Source of the DNA: Nannobrachium achirus
Lineage: Eukaryota; Chordata; Actinopteri; Myctophiformes; Myctophidae
Direction: 5' to 3'
Assembly (NCBI GenBank): GCA_963921795.1
Contig: OY997659.1
Span: 28,223,790-28,287,789, forward strand
DNA length: 64,000 nucleotides
Shown: piece by piece, positions 36,620 through 48,484 of the stretch
How the letters are laid out: each line of letters opens with the position of its first letter
Numbering within the stretch: position 1 is the stretch's first letter
Notes under the pieces: model-generated
What the model was told of the DNA's origin: nothing
Seen by the model: only the letters and a program-made list of their open reading frames with translations
The model's database searches: none
Position numbers and translations under genes: made by a program

Positions 36620-39340
36620 ACCATGGCTTGTAGATGTATTTATTTCTTTTTTGGGGGGCAACCGTTCACCCACACAGAGTAACTAGGGATGCTACAGGGT
36701 TCGTGTGGTCGAATGAAAACCGAGGATTTTACTGTGTGCAGCCGAGCATCTGTATGTGTAGAGTGGAGAGATAGATTAATGTTGAGGGGCATCAGCTTAG
36801 AGGATGTTTTGTCTCCCCCACTGTGTGTCTGGTGCAGGAGAGGTGCTGAGGGATTCCAATCTGGTCGAGTTCCCGCGGAGCGAGAAATGTTTGGAGTGCG
36901 CCTGGTGATAGCGGACTCCATTACCAGACCGAGTCTCGGGGTAGCCTGCCATTGTGCTGGCAAGTGAGGAGGTTAATCAGATCCCAGGACCATTATGAGC
37001 GACAGTTATTTCTAAAAGGCCCTATGAATAGAATGCTGTAAGCTCTCGTTAAAATGAATCTCCTCTCTGTGCTTTCATGGAACAAGAGCAGATAAAGGGA
37101 GGCTTGTTGCTGCTGTACATTTTAAGAGAGCTGTGGCTCTCCGGAGCAACACTAAACAGAACGTTTTGGTGGAGGCCAACTTATTAATTATCTGAGATTA
37201 AGAAATTTCCAGCTCCGCGGCTACTTTTCCCCGCGTCTTTGTTTGCTGAAAAGGGCAAATGAGCTTAATTGATTTTTTTAAAGTATGGAATTAATTTCGC
37301 ATAGTGGGCTCAGTGATAGGCTGCAGTAGGCCTATTTCACAAATTGGTTAGAGTAGCACGCCATGAATGTTTTGTTGTTGCCTGAAACCAGGCACATTAC
37401 TATGCTCAACCCCAGAAGAGGGTTCCTTCCCTTGATAGTTGTAATTTGACCATCAGTCTTGATCTAACCTACATGACAGTGAAAACGTAGCCTAAATATA
37501 ATGGGGGGCAAAAGGGGAGCTTAGGGAAATACCAAGTTCAGAGTTACGACATCATGTCTACCCCGGCAACAAAGATTTATAACAATGATTCACATGACAC
37601 TTTGCACTTTAAGCGATTTGTAGACAGCCCCCCCCCCCCCCCCCCCCCAAACCCACCCCCAGGTAACAAAAGCAAAGGATTTCGCCTAAGCTTTTCAGTA
37701 CAACAGAGCACTTAAATAGGAGGAAATGTGTTAACAGGCTGCTAGACAGTCCCTACACCCACCAAAGAAGCATTAAAGTACTGAGGATGAAGTGAGATGG
37801 AAAATCTCATTTCCATAACAGAATGGGGAGGGGGAGGGGGGCAGTCTGGCAGAAGGTATGTCTTTTTTTGTTTAGGGATTTTTTTTCCTCCTTCTTCCTG
37901 TTGGATTGTCAGAGCAATCATGGTTTTGCCACAGCAAGGACAATACTCTGAGGAGAGTGGTGGGTGGGGGTGGTTGAACCCTCTTCTATATTCCAAAGCA
38001 CACAGACAAATAAACGTGAACAACTGCACACGCACGCACGTGCACACGCACACGCACAGCACACACACGAATACACAGAGACAGCAGTGCACACAGAATG
38101 ATAGCTAGCTGCATGTATGCACAAACACCGCGTAGTCTCCCAGGGACAGACAGAGAGCACATTATGCAAACAAGGGGGTTTGTGTGTGCTAGGCTGTGAA
38201 AGTGCCTGTGTGTCGGAGGGAGAAATTAGACTGATTAAAAATCAGGGGGAAAAATTGCAAACTGTTCGATGGATATCTCCTTGGGGCTAATTAGTATGTT
38301 GAATCTAAAGCCAAAACACACCGTCTGACAAATCTGGGAGTGTAGGAATATTCATGTGTTGTTCTCTGAGTCCTGTGTAAGTGTCTATGCATATAGTTTG
38401 TTTGTCGACTAGCAATGCAAACTAGTGCTGCATCACTGCACAGCAACAATATTTAATGTGCCACGTATGCTGTCCAGCTCCAGAAGTTCTTTCGCCCATG
38501 CTGAATTTGCACTCTATGCCGATGGTAAGCCACAGTCTATTTGTTATAAGAGCTACTACTTCTATATTATGCTGAGGCAGAGAGTGAAGTAGGGGTCAGT
38601 CTGTCAGCAAGGACGAGATAGACTTTAATGTTGAATGCCAAGTAACAGCAGACTACTTCTTCTTATGGCACTCGAGGAAGAGGATATTAACTACTACAAC
38701 TTCCATTGTGAGTTATGCAATACAATGACCAGGTACAAGCAGAAAGGGGTAAAATTGAAATGACCCTTCTTCTGCAAACAATGAATATTTGATTCAAGCT
38801 GAAGAACGGTCTATCCCTGGACGCTTTGTCCTTGACCACACGTGATGTTATCTGCCCAAGAGAGAGGATAGGCTATGCCACAATCAGTGCGAGAGCTGAT
38901 CCCGTTCATCTATGCGAAAGGAAGAACGTGAACAGTTTCGCCCCCGTGTTCAATCTATCATTTATAAACTTTTTGGATGTTTTTCCTATTCACCTGCTAT
39001 CAGGCGGCTGCCTCGACCAGCCAGCACCATATGAATATATTCAACGACACACTGAGAACAGTGGGAGAGCTGTTTTATGTTTGGAGCTCAGAAAGGAATC
39101 TGGTTTAATATTTAAACCTCCTCTCTCTCTACAGTCTACAGTGTTGAGTACAGTGCTCAGTGTGAATCGTCAATTCCCCCTTGTATGCCTCATTTTATCA
39201 TAACCAACAGAGCGGCGGCGCCCTGTAGCAGGCACTGCCACGGTAAATAATACAATCAATTGCACGGATACGCAGTGAGAAGTCACAGGCCACACATTTA
39301 ACATTCAACATTCCCTTTTAGTTCGCTTGACTGTGAACAC
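36620..39340. other. Intergenic, mostly unique; possible regulatory blocks
   Basis: Contains a C20 run at 37629-37648 and otherwise little repeat. The block 37020-37290 has balanced composition, several homeodomain-type TTAATTA/TAATTG cores and no simple repeat. It is the type of sequence that often proves conserved around developmental genes, which cannot be shown from one genome. Confidence 0.35.
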
Positions 39341-39354
39341 AAAAGGCTGTGAAT

Positions 39355-39797
39355 CAGGGTTAATTTTCGTCGGCTAAAACTATGACCATAGATGTTCGTC
39401 GACTACCTACTTTCACTGACGAAAACTAAATGAAAATGAAATAAAAACTATTATGATAAAGCTATGATGACTAAATGTAATATTGACAATTTCGCCAACA
39501 AATAAAAACTAGACAAAATGTTAGGGAAGGACTAGTGGAGGAGAGATCCAGTATAACTAAAAGACAAGTCATTTTATGTTTGGTTGCGCTCAGGTGTTGT
39601 GCTTTGAAAATAGCTGATCTACATTTACTGTTATTTTCAGCATGGAACGAAGTGTAAAATCAGCCATTATGACGCCACCAAGGCCCGCCACAATACATTT
39701 CTGTCGACAAAATCAACTATAGATTTAGTCTTATATTTAGTCAACTAAAACTTTTCAGAATGACTAAAATATGACTAAAACTAAATGAAAATTTAAA
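39355..39797. mobile_element. Short DNA transposon, TTAATTTTCGTCGGC family
   Basis: Starts CAGGGTTAATTTTCGTCGGC and ends in TTTAGTCAACTAAAAC...CTAAATGAAAATTTAAAG. The right terminus is eroded, and I see no target duplication. Includes foldback copy 7. Confidence 0.5.
39600..39643. repeat. Foldback copy 7 (short)
   Basis: TGCTTTGAAAATAGCTGATC then TACAT, nearly abutting TACTGTTATTTTCAGCATG. The right arm has lost its GCTTGTAGATC part. Confidence 0.7.
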
Positions 39798-40211
39798 GTG
39801 AGGAAACTTACGTGCACAAGAGACAAGAGGTACTCTGCCTTATTTCTATTTTATGTTCTGAGTGAGTACACACCTTATGTATATTTGATATTGTTGCTTT
39901 GTCATTTGACACACTACCACTTGCCTCTTGTCTTTTAAAACTGCAGTTTATGGAAGCTTTTAGAGGAAATGATTTCACCCTCTTCTTTACAAGTTGTGTT
40001 GTGATAGTAAACTTGAAGTTGAAGCTTTTGTGCAGCATTCTGAAGAGCACATGATGTGTTTTAGGTTATCTTAAGGAGCAATTCACCCAAAAAAATGACC
40101 TATTATCAACCCCCATGCATGAAATCTTCAATTCAGATTGTTTTTGTCTTTGTCTCATCCCTAAGCCAATGGTTTGATGACCGGGTCATCGGTCAGTAGG
40201 AGACTCTAAGA

Positions 40212-40507
40212 CAGTGGTTTCCAGGCCTTTTAGCTCAAGACCCAAAGGAGAAATCAAATGTTTGCCCGGGACACAAACTAGTGAAAATAGGCTAGCAGAT
40301 CTACAAGTTCACAACGCGTCGCTTCGCGCCGTGTTGTGAGCTCGTAGATCGGCTATTTTCACTACTTCTTAAACATTTGTTCTCTAATGTTTGAAAATAA
40401 TAATAATAAAAAACTAAATGTTGAAAACCAAAATTAAGGGAACCATAAAAATGTGTCTGCGACAGACAAATGGGTCCGAGTCCCAACCCAATGTTTGGGA
40501 AACAGTG
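40212..40507. mobile_element. hAT-like element, CAGTGGTTTCCAGG family
   Basis: Left end CAGTGGTTTCCAGGCCTTT, right end ATGTTTGGGAAACAGTG. Flanks are CTCTAAGA (40204-40211) and CTCTAGGA (40508-40515), an 8-bp duplication with one difference. The next element begins directly after the second flank. Confidence 0.8.
40277..40365. repeat. Foldback copy 8
   Basis: ACTAGTGAAAATAG...GCAGATCTACAAGTTCACAA then CGCG pairs with GTTGTGAGCTCGTAGATCGG then CTATTTTCACTAC. A six-base GCTAGC lies inside the left arm. Confidence 0.88.
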
Positions 40508-40618
40508 CTCTAGGACAGAGGTTCCCAACCTTTTTTCATCTCAGGGCACCCCATACATATTGTTTTTAATCCGAGGCACCCCTACATTATAAATTTCACT
40601 CCCAGCACCATTTATAGC

Positions 40619-40828
40619 ATATCGTCGTTGTCCAAAACTGTTCGTTTTGTATATACTGAACTGGTGAAAACAGCAGATCTACAAGCACACAAGCAGATAT
40701 TTACAGATCGGCTGTTTTCACTAGTTTTATGCAACAGTCTTGTATGATGAAGCAGGGCTTTACTTTACCAAAAGACGTACACATTTGAAACTCGGAGATA
40801 CAAGGTTTCTGCCCAAGAGTGACGATAT
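40619..40828. mobile_element. ATATCGTC-ended MITE, copy 3
   Basis: Left ATATCGTCGTTGTCCAAAAC, right GATACAAGGTTTCTGCCCAA then GAGTGACGATAT. Compared with the copy at 31607 it lacks about 20 bp after the left end. A solo right end of this family lies at 43901-43942. Confidence 0.78.
40659..40727. repeat. Foldback copy 9
   Basis: AACTGGTGAAAACAGCAGAT then CTACAAGCACACAAG; right arm ACAGATCGGCTGTTTTCACT then AGTTTT. Confidence 0.82.
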
Positions 40829-41262
40829 TTTAGTGATTATGTTGTGAGGAAAACGTTGAGATAATAGCCATTTTGGTTATGAAATGACTGAAAATAACTT
40901 TGTACTTCAAGTTTAAAATTATACTAAATATTTTTTCAAGTGTCTAAATAAATTCCAAATATGCTGTCACGGCACCCCAGGGTGCCCCGTCACCCACTTT
41001 GAAAACCCCTGCTCTAGGAGACTCAATTGAGTCTCCTACTGACCAGCCACCCTGTCATCAAATTATAGACTCCGGAATGCGACAAAATCAAACAAAAAAA
41101 TAATAATGAAATGAAACGAAAAATCTCCACTGTGAATGCTCACCCCAAAACACGCTTGCCTCCATTTTTTCCGGTGCTTGGTATTTCGGTATCTCTTCCC
41201 TCTCTTTTTGTATATCCAAACAAACTAAGGAGCACAGTAGGGGATGGTGACTAGTACGTTGC

Positions 41263-41363
41263 TACAAATCCTGATTTCAAGGAGAGTGTACAATTAGAAC
41301 CGCATGGGCCATGTCATGTGTACACTTTCATAGTTAATTTAACACTCAAGATTGTACTGTGTA
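41263..41363. mobile_element. Second foldback family, copy 2
   Basis: CTACAAATCCTGATTTC then GAGAGTGTACAATTAGAACC; right part GTGTACACTTTCATAGTTAA then CACTCAAGATTGTACTGTGTA. Confidence 0.65.
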
Positions 41364-41570
41364 ATGGAACAAGTGGTCTGCTGGAGATGGGCATCATTAA
41401 ATAACAGCAGTGGTGGTTGTGATAATGTGCTGATTCCAGCAGTGAACCCAGTCATTAAGAAACACACATCCTGATCTCACTGGTACTTTCATCCACATTG
41501 ATAATGATACATACAATACATACCTAGTATAAGATCATTACATCCACTATATACTGTACATACCCGAGAT

Positions 41571-42052
41571 CAATGGTTTTCAACCTTTTCAGGCCGCGAC
41601 CCCCAAAATAATCACATTTTAACTGGAGACCCCCCCACCCTGATGAGCACTAAGAGTTGAGGCATTACTTTTCGTATAACACGGTTCTATTGCGAAAATA
41701 GCAGATCTACATGTTCACAACACCTTGCGTTGCGAGGTGTTGCGAGGCGTTGCGAGGCGTTACATTTCGTATAACACGGTTCTATTGCGAAAATAGCAGA
41801 TCTACATGTAGATCGGCTATTTTCACAATTTCTGCCTCTAATATTTTAGAATTTGGTCAATATTTAATTTGTCATTTTAGAGGTATTAAAAAGTCCTTAA
41901 AGTGTCACTTTAGAAATGTGCAGATACCCTCTATACACTTTCTTTTGGTTTGTTTACTGTTCAATGTTGCACATTAAGTTAATCATCTGGGGACCCCCAA
42001 AATCATTCGGGGACCCCCCGTGTGGTGCCGACCCACAGGTTGAGAACCACTG
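41571..42052. mobile_element. hAT-like element, GGTTTTCAACC family, copy 1
   Basis: Flanks CCCGAGAT (41563-41570) and CCCAAGAT (42053-42060), one difference. Left end CAATGGTTTTCAACCTTTTC, right end CACAGGTTGAGAACCACTG. The element at 53973-54360 is the same family (CCCCCAAAATAATCA, TAAGAGTTGAGGCAT and CTGCCTCTAATATTT in common). Confidence 0.85.
41663..41836. repeat. Foldback copy 10 with internal duplication
   Basis: TTTCGTATAACACGGTTCTA then TTGCGAAAATAGCAGATCTA then CATG occurs twice (about 41670-41712 and 41765-41808), separated by TGCGAGGCGT repeats. The right arm GTAGATCGGCTATTTTCACA then A occurs once. One arm has duplicated in tandem. Confidence 0.85.
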
Positions 42053-42175
42053 CCCAAGATGTACATAACCAAGGATTCTGATACTGATCTCTGCTCTACG
42101 CAACCTAGTGTAAGATCATTACATCAGCCATTCAGAACCTAGGATATGATCGTTACATCGGCCATAAATAATCTA

Positions 42176-42365
42176 GAGCAGTGGTCCTCAAAGTGGGGTC
42201 AGGGACTCTCTGGGTTCCTTTTGGGAGTTCTAAAATTACCCTTACAAGTATATAACTCTGACAGTATACAAATTAAACCAAATGGACCCTTACCGGTCCA
42301 TTTGGTTTCATTTGTAAACTGTCAGAATTAAGAGGGAGACCTTGCCATTGTAAAGTTTGAGAAAT
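42176..42365. mobile_element. Charlie-like hAT remnant containing second-family foldback
   Basis: CAGTGGTCCTCAAAGTGGGG on the left and TAAAGTTTGAGAAATG on the right are eroded hAT ends. Between them, 42253-42329, AACTCTGACAGTATACAAAT and CCAAATGGACC face GGTCCATTTGG and TTGTAAACTGTCAGAATT. Confidence 0.6.
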
Positions 42366-42369
42366 GAAG

Positions 42370-43165
42370 CGAACGCAGGACACGGGAGTCGTCCCGCCCA
42401 GCTCTAGTCAGCTGTCAGTCAGCTCTGTTCTCATTCCTCATTCTCATATCTGCTGGTCAATACGTCACATGACTGCCATACTCCAATCAAAGCTCTCAAT
42501 CAGTAGGGAAGGCTCCTTTAAAAACGGCTTGCTTTCTCTACCTACAGTATGCTTGGTTTCCGAAGCTTCGGAATCATTCGCTGCTAGCTGCCTCCTCCAC
42601 CCCAGCCTCCACCTTTGCCCGATCAGTCTGGCTAAGCTCAAATACTTATGATTGTCTGATTACAGTAAGTTACATTTCAATGTATTGCTATTGTTCTGCT
42701 ATTGTATCCCTATGGGATTATTGCTTAGCGTTCCCTGATTTTGCTTAGCATGCTCAAAAAGCATGCACAAAATTAGGGGAACATCTCCGAACGCGGAGCC
42801 CATTAACGCCAAGATTAACTGTATTCCATTTATGCAATAAATGGTAAATGGTTACCCTACTTAGACGTGAGTGTTCCTGACTAAACTACTGATCTAATAC
42901 AGTACATACACTACTAGTAAGACTGGGTATGTGGCTTTATAAAGTATTAAAGGAAAAATGACTTTTTCTATCGATTACCCACCCCGTGGAGACTTGAGTT
43001 CAATAATATTTTTTCGTTTTTGTCGCATTGGAGACATTTGTGTCTCCATGGGGTGAGTAATCGTCGGAGCAGAGGCGACGATTGACACGAGACAGACCAT
43101 GAAAGTCTCTGGTGACTAGGTATATTATCTTTGCTACTCAAAAGGCCACAGAACACAGAGAGAAA
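42370..43165. other. Intergenic, no gene seen
   Basis: No gene or complete repeat recognised. The part from about 42955 (TCGATTACCCACCCC...GACACAAATGTCTCC in complement) resembles the interior of the TTAA element at 32327. Confidence 0.4.
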
Positions 43166-43170
43166 AAAAC

Positions 43171-43688
43171 TAGGGGTGTAACGATACATTTTAACAGCGA
43201 TACGATACGCATCACGATACATGGTTAACGATACGATACATGGACGATATTGGTTCATTCATGGCGATGCGTTACGATTCGATTCAAAGATTTAAAATAG
43301 ATATAGTAACTATTTAGCAAAGAAATTAAATCTGTGTAAAATGTGTAAAAACAACACATATGGACAAACCCACCTTGACATGAACAGAGAGATTACACAC
43401 ATTTATCCATAGACCAAGAGTAGCTATATGGAATGGAAAGGTAATTAGACCCCTCTTTTTCATTTTCCCTCTTAAAATTGCCAAATACAAGGCACAAATA
43501 CTTATAGTTTCCATACAATCAATTATTTGCCTTGCAAAACGATTTGATACAGATTACCGCATTTTAAAACGACACGATACAAAGCCAAAACGGTACGATA
43601 TTTTGCTTTTGCAAACGATATAGTAGATCACTGCAAATTAAAATCGATTTTTTTTTTTTGATTCAGTTACTATATCGTTACACCCCTA
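43171..43688. mobile_element. hAT-like element, TAGGGGTGTAACGATAC family
   Basis: Left end TAGGGGTGTAACGATACAT, right end TATATCGTTACACCCCTA. Flanking A-rich 7-8 bp (AAAAAAC on both sides) is compatible with a target duplication but is low-complexity. Internal CGATACGATAC repeats; no ORF. Confidence 0.8.
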
Positions 43689-43949
43689 AAAAAACTGCCA
43701 TGGCTCCCTGGAGTGCATGGAGTTTTCAGTTTTAACATTTTAATTACAAGTTTTAAGGATTAAGACAAAGACTTTTATGATTGGTAAAAACAGCAGGTCA
43801 TAATTCCTTAACAGAGTAAAATAGCCTGTGACTAAATAATAATGACATTGGTTGCATTAGAACACAGGTTATTTTTTTCCCCATTTCCTGAAAAGTAACT
43901 GCTTTTTGACATGCAAGGTTTCTGCCCAACACCGACGATATCTCTGTTT

Positions 43950-44480
43950 AGTTTGAGGGAAGGTTTGAAAAATGCCCCCAGCCGTCATCACCCTCCTCCT
44001 AGGTTCTCTCCTCGCAGCTTTCCAAGGAGCTCACAAATCTCCACTCCGCCAGAGACATTTTCGAATGAATTCTTCATTGGCCTGTCATAATGCTTTTCCT
44101 TTCCCATCAACGCCAGTGAAGAGAGACTACAGTGATCCACTATGAAATGCCCTCATTGTGCAGGGCATCAAGGATTTCTGTGGCTGCCGTCTCTCCCGGA
44201 GTGCTCTGAACTGTGAAGTTTCTGATTCAGACAGCCCGCGGCCTAAGGCCATGTGCCCGCCAGCGCCGCTGCTGCTGATGCACTCTGTTGCCTTCACACG
44301 CCTGGAAATGGGCTGACATGTTTAGGCTTGGCATACCTTTTGCTCAATCTCTGTGCCGGTTCGAGACCTACATATGTCAGGGCAGCGTGGAGCTCTCGTT
44401 TCTTTTTTCATTTTGATCTTCATTCTTTAGAAGTTATTTATTTAGGAACTACCCGTTAGTAGCTCGTACGACATGCAATT
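43950..44480. other. Unique block, possible regulatory DNA
   Basis: Balanced composition, no simple repeats and no transposon ends. I see no gene in it. Confidence 0.3.
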
Positions 44481-44504
44481 CCCCTGGCGGTCCAAGTGCA
44501 GAGG

Positions 44505-44698
44505 GCAAGAAGGCAAGATCGTATCTTCTCCTTTGGTTTTTGGCATTCCAGTCCAAATCCCTTTGTGTTACTTCTTTACTCTTTATTGTAATATTCTTAT
44601 TTTACACTTAGTTGTTCTGTATTCCTATTCTTTCCTGTGTTTAAGTTCAGTACAGCCTTGATGACAACTGACAACTTTCCCCTGTGGGATCAATAAAG

Positions 44699-44733
<35 letters not shown>

Positions 44734-44752
44734 CGTCCGTCCGTCTGTCTGT
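44505..44752 (+). mobile_element. LINE 3' end with (CTGT)n tail
   Basis: Ends TCCCCTGTGGGATCAATAAA then GGTCTGTCTG and further CTGT/CCGT units. The same type of terminus occurs at 11690-12050. Confidence 0.65.
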
Positions 44753-45195
44753 CTTCTATCCAACCGCTGCCTGTGTACGTTTATAGTGAGGGCTTATAGT
44801 ATTTATTTGCTGAGAGGCTGGAAGACACATCAGCATGCAACGGTGGTAATCTGAAAGAGGAGGATTTGATGGGTATTTTCCCCCTTCCATCCCAGTATAA
44901 CCCATGGTGCTGTCATGCCCTAATGACTTGCCAATAACCACCAAAGATTTAACGTCACGACCAATCCTCTCAGGACTTCTCCTGAACTCTGCAGGGCACA
45001 GTGCAGGGAACCGAAGGAAGCCCCATCAAATCTCCTGAATCCTCACTTATAGGTCACAGAATCAGTCATGCAGACAGTATGCTCAGGAGCTGCTATCATA
45101 GGAAGTCAGGTGATCATTTCACCGCTGAGCCAGTACAGCCAGTTTCAGCACTGTGATATTTCTCCTGGGCACCCGCACTGTAACAAGACTGGGTC

Positions 45196-45835
45196 CAGTG
45201 GTGGAGAAAAGCGCTCACATTTTTACTTGAGTAAAAGTATCAATGTAGAAATACACTCTTACAAGTCTTGAATTCAAAAGCAAAAGTAAAAGTACAAAAG
45301 CATTGGTATTAAATGTACTCAAAGTGCCAAAAGTATAGCCTACTCACTATGCAGAATGTCCAATTTCACAAGTTTTCAAATGCATAAACATCTTTAGAAA
45401 ATAGCAGATCTACAAGCTCACAATGCATCACATCATGACACATTGTGAGCTTGTAGATCAGCTTTTTTGAAGTGGCTGAAATGTATATAGGAAGACCGAA
45501 GTGGTGAATGTATGTTTTGTGATAATTATCAAAATCTAGATTCACTAGAAACTAGTCAAATAGTGTAGTAAAGGTATAATATTTACCTCTTGGATCTTTT
45601 TTTTTTTTTTTTTTTTTTTGATTGAAGAATGTATTAGATGTAGTGCTGTTGTGGAGTAGAGGTAAAAATATAGAGAATTGTACATACTCAAGTAGCCCTA
45701 AAGCTAAAAAAATAAAAAAATAAATTGTACTTAACTACAGTACTTGAGTAAATGTACTCACCGGTAGTTACTTTCCACAAAATTTTACTTAACTACAGTA
45801 CTTGAATAAATGTACTTAGTTACTTTCCACGACTG
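45196..45835. mobile_element. hAT-like element, CAGTGGTGGA family, perfect target duplication
   Basis: Flanked by ACTGGGTC at 45188-45195 and 45836-45843. Left end CAGTGGTGGAGAAAAGCGCT, right end AGTTACTTTCCACGACTG. Interior rich in AAGTAAAAGTA and ACTTAACTACAGTACTTGA motifs, typical of a widespread fish hAT MITE. Carries foldback copy 11 and a T20 run. Confidence 0.9.
45392..45473. repeat. Foldback copy 11
   Basis: CTTTAGAAAATAGCAGATCT then ACAAGCTCACAATG pairs with CATTGTGAGCTTGTAGATCA then GCTTTTTTGAAG. Confidence 0.9.
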
Positions 45836-45940
45836 ACTGGGTCCAATAATAGCACAACTTCATGTGGATCTCAGACTTAATAATGTCCAGTGAAAGTTCA
45901 AGGTTTCAGCCATATTAGATCGCCATTTCATAACTTATAT

Positions 45941-46379
45941 CAGGGGTCTTCAAAGTTTTCAGGCCAAGGACCCCTTAGTTGAGAGAGAAATGAAGCAGGG
46001 ACGCCCACAACCTTTTCATATATTCCATATTATAATTCATTGTTTGACAGCACAAATGTCAGTGTATTTTGGATTCATGTCCATTTATGTTTTCAGATCC
46101 ACTTGAACTGTCATTACCTAATAAACTTGACCTTTCACTCTGTACTTGGTCTGCTCTTTTCCACCTCTACACCAAACCTCTTTGCCGAAAATAGCCGATC
46201 TACATCTACTTGTAGATCTGCTATTTTTGCCTGAAGTTCTCAGGATATGGACACTATAGGGTTCAAGTGCATGCATATAAAAAAGGAGATTTCTTTTTAT
46301 CACACAAAGATTTGGAGGACCCCCTGTAGTAACTCTGAGGATCCCCTAGGGGTCCCGGACCCCCCGTTGAAGACCCTTG
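45941..46379. mobile_element. hAT-like element, GGTCTTCAA family, copy 2
   Basis: Left end CAGGGGTCTTCAAAGTTTTC, right end CCCGTTGAAGACCCTTG. No clean target duplication is left. The internal foldback is reduced. Confidence 0.8.
46182..46232. repeat. Foldback copy 12 (compact)
   Basis: TTGCCGAAAATAGCCGATCT then ACA, six-base centre, then TGTAGATCTGCTATTTTTGC. The GCTCACAA part of both arms is gone. Confidence 0.85.
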
Positions 46380-46625
46380 CTTTAGATGTTAATCTTAGCC
46401 AATCAGGATGGAATACGAAAAATCTAACAGATCCATGTTGATCACATGACTATAGAGATCATGTGTACCGAGGCGATTTGTGAGAAATTTGGATACTTAG
46501 ATCTGCTTTTTTCACTAGGTTGGGTCCCGGGCAAACATCTGATCTCTCTTTTGGGTCACAAGCTAAAAGGTTTGGGAACCACTGCTCTAGCCGATGACAT
46601 GTGTGGCCAAATTTGAGAAATCCGA

Positions 46626-46848
46626 GCCCCTAATGGGGACAGGACGATGATGGTTATTAATGTTTATCACGATAATAAAATGCTCACGATAATCATTTCA
46701 CAGAGACACAGGACTTGAGTTGGCTCTGTATTTGGAACGCTTTTGGAACGAGTTTTAAGCATATTTTGATTATAGTGATAATATTGAGTAATCAAAATAT
46801 TTTGGCCACAATAATCGGGACATTTTCATAAGAAGTTCCCATCCCTAA
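46626..46848. mobile_element. Degenerate element related to the GGGACGATA family
   Basis: GGGACAGGACGATGATGG on the left and AAGTTCCCATCCCTAA on the right, with several CACGATAATAA-type internal motifs as in the element at 49350. Decayed; boundaries approximate. Confidence 0.4.
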
Positions 46849-46990
46849 CCATTGACTTACATTACATAATAAAACGTAAAAGTTTAATATTTCAAAAAGT
46901 TTAGATTAGAACATAACATTTGTGGGATTCCATTATAGCCTTGTGACAGTGTGCAAAATAAATTACAGACCGCTACCTCTTTAAGAGCCA

Positions 46991-47111
46991 CGCGTGGAAA
47001 TCCTGAGCGTTCATTTAACTCTGAAAGTGTACAAATGTAACCAAATGCATCCATTTGTATACACTTTCTTAGTTACAAATGGATATATTAAAACTGGGGA
47101 TTTTCAACGCG
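46991..47111. mobile_element. Second foldback family, copy 3
   Basis: Ends CGCGTGGAAATCCTGAGCG and CTGGGGATTTTCAACGCG. Inner arms TCTGAAAGTGTACAAATG and CATTTGTATACACTTTCTTA. Confidence 0.75.
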
Positions 47112-47790
47112 TAAGGCGGCGTAGGAGTTGATATGGTTGTCCCTGCAGGCAATGATCATTTGTGTGAAATAATAAATAGTCTGAAATGAAGATTTGCTTT
47201 TCTTCTGAATTCCTTTCAGTGTAATATATATTGGTTTTGGCTGTAGCTGAATTAAGCCTTACTGACACTCGTCATCCAATTTATTTCAAATGCAGCACAT
47301 GAGGCGGTACCGCCTGTGGGGGAAGAGAAAAATCTAGATCACACAAACTGAGAAAGGTGGAAAAAAAAGCAGCACCACATTTAAAGTCTCCTCAAAATCC
47401 CCCTGTTAATTTTTCATGGCCATACCTTTTAAGAGACATGTCAGTTTGATTTAATGTTGTCCTGACAGATACGAGAGAGCGCTGTTTGGCTCTTATCACT
47501 ATACAGAAAACTAAGCAAGGCCAATTTATACTCTGGATGCGCATAAAGCAGCATCAAAAATTAAGACGCCAATATGCCTTGAAAACATTATAAAAAGCCC
47601 TCCATGTGCCGCACAGTGTTTAATTGGTTATGCTCCTTTCATGTTGCGTGAGGAGAGGATGCGAGACCTCATTTTAGAATTCATCAGTATTTTCTCTATT
47701 CCGTGTTTAGACTGATGTGCCTGCATAGAGCCTTTTCAGATGTTCTCCTCCCTCCTCCTCCTCCTCCTCCTCCTCTAACCCGTCGCTGGC

Positions 47791-47846
47791 CCGAAAACAG
47801 ACGATCCGCAAGCTTTGCAACGCATTGTGAGCTTGTAGATCCGTCT
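47791..47846. repeat. Foldback copy 13
   Basis: CCGAAAACAGACGATCCGCA then AGCTTTGCAACG pairs with CATTGTGAGCTTGTAGATCC. It lies 20 bp before a hAT-like element that has its own foldback. Confidence 0.7.
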
Positions 47847-47865
47847 CTCTACTCACAATCTACAG

Positions 47866-48322
47866 CAGGGGTCTTCGACGTTTTCAGGCCAAGGACCCCT
47901 TAGTTGAGAGAGAGATGAAGCTCAACCTTTTCATAGATTCCATATAGTTTCATCGTTTGACAGCACAATCATTAGTGTATTTTGGATTCATGTCAATGTG
48001 TGTTTTCAGATATTTAACCACTTGAACTGTCAATGCTTAATAAACTTGACCTTTCACTCTGTACTTCCTCTGCTCTTTGTCCCCTCTACACCAAACCTCT
48101 TTGCCGAAAATAGCCGATCTACAAGCTCTCGTGCTGCGAGGCTTTGTGAGCTTGTAGATCTGCTATTTTTGTCTAAAGTTCTCATAATATGGATGCTAGG
48201 ATTCAAGTGGTTGATATAAAAAAGGAGAAAAAAAAGTTTCTATCACACAAAGATGTGGAGGACCTCCTGTCGTAACTCTGAGGACCCCCTAGGGGTCCCA
48301 GACCCCCTGTTGAAGACCCTTG
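47866..48322. mobile_element. hAT-like element, GGTCTTCAA family, copy 3
   Basis: Flanked by ATCTACAG at 47858-47865 and 48323-48330, an exact 8-bp duplication. Left end CAGGGGTCTTCGACGTTTTC, right end CTGTTGAAGACCCTTG. Confidence 0.92.
48101..48178. repeat. Foldback copy 14
   Basis: TTGCCGAAAATAGCCGATCT then ACAAGCTC pairs with GTGAGCTTGTAGATCTGCTA then TTTTTG. Loop about 22 bp. Confidence 0.9.
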
Positions 48323-48484
48323 ATCTACAGACTGACCCCATCCCTTAAAATGTGATTCACCGGCTTCCTTTAAAACAGGCCTGAAAATCCTCCTTTCAGG
48401 AGGCCAAAGGGGGAGGTAATTATCACTTCTCCCTTAGACAGGCGATCAGCCCCCCCCCCCCCCCTTAACCCTACTGAATGTTAT

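Larger units (their letters stand above)
40516..41011. mobile_element. hAT-like element with nested MITE
   Basis: Flanked by CTCTAGGA at 40508-40515 and 41012-41019. Left end CAGAGGTTCCCAACCTTTTT, right end ACTTTGAAAACCCCTG. It contains the ATATCGTC MITE (40619-40828), which in turn contains a foldback: three nesting levels. Confidence 0.88.
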
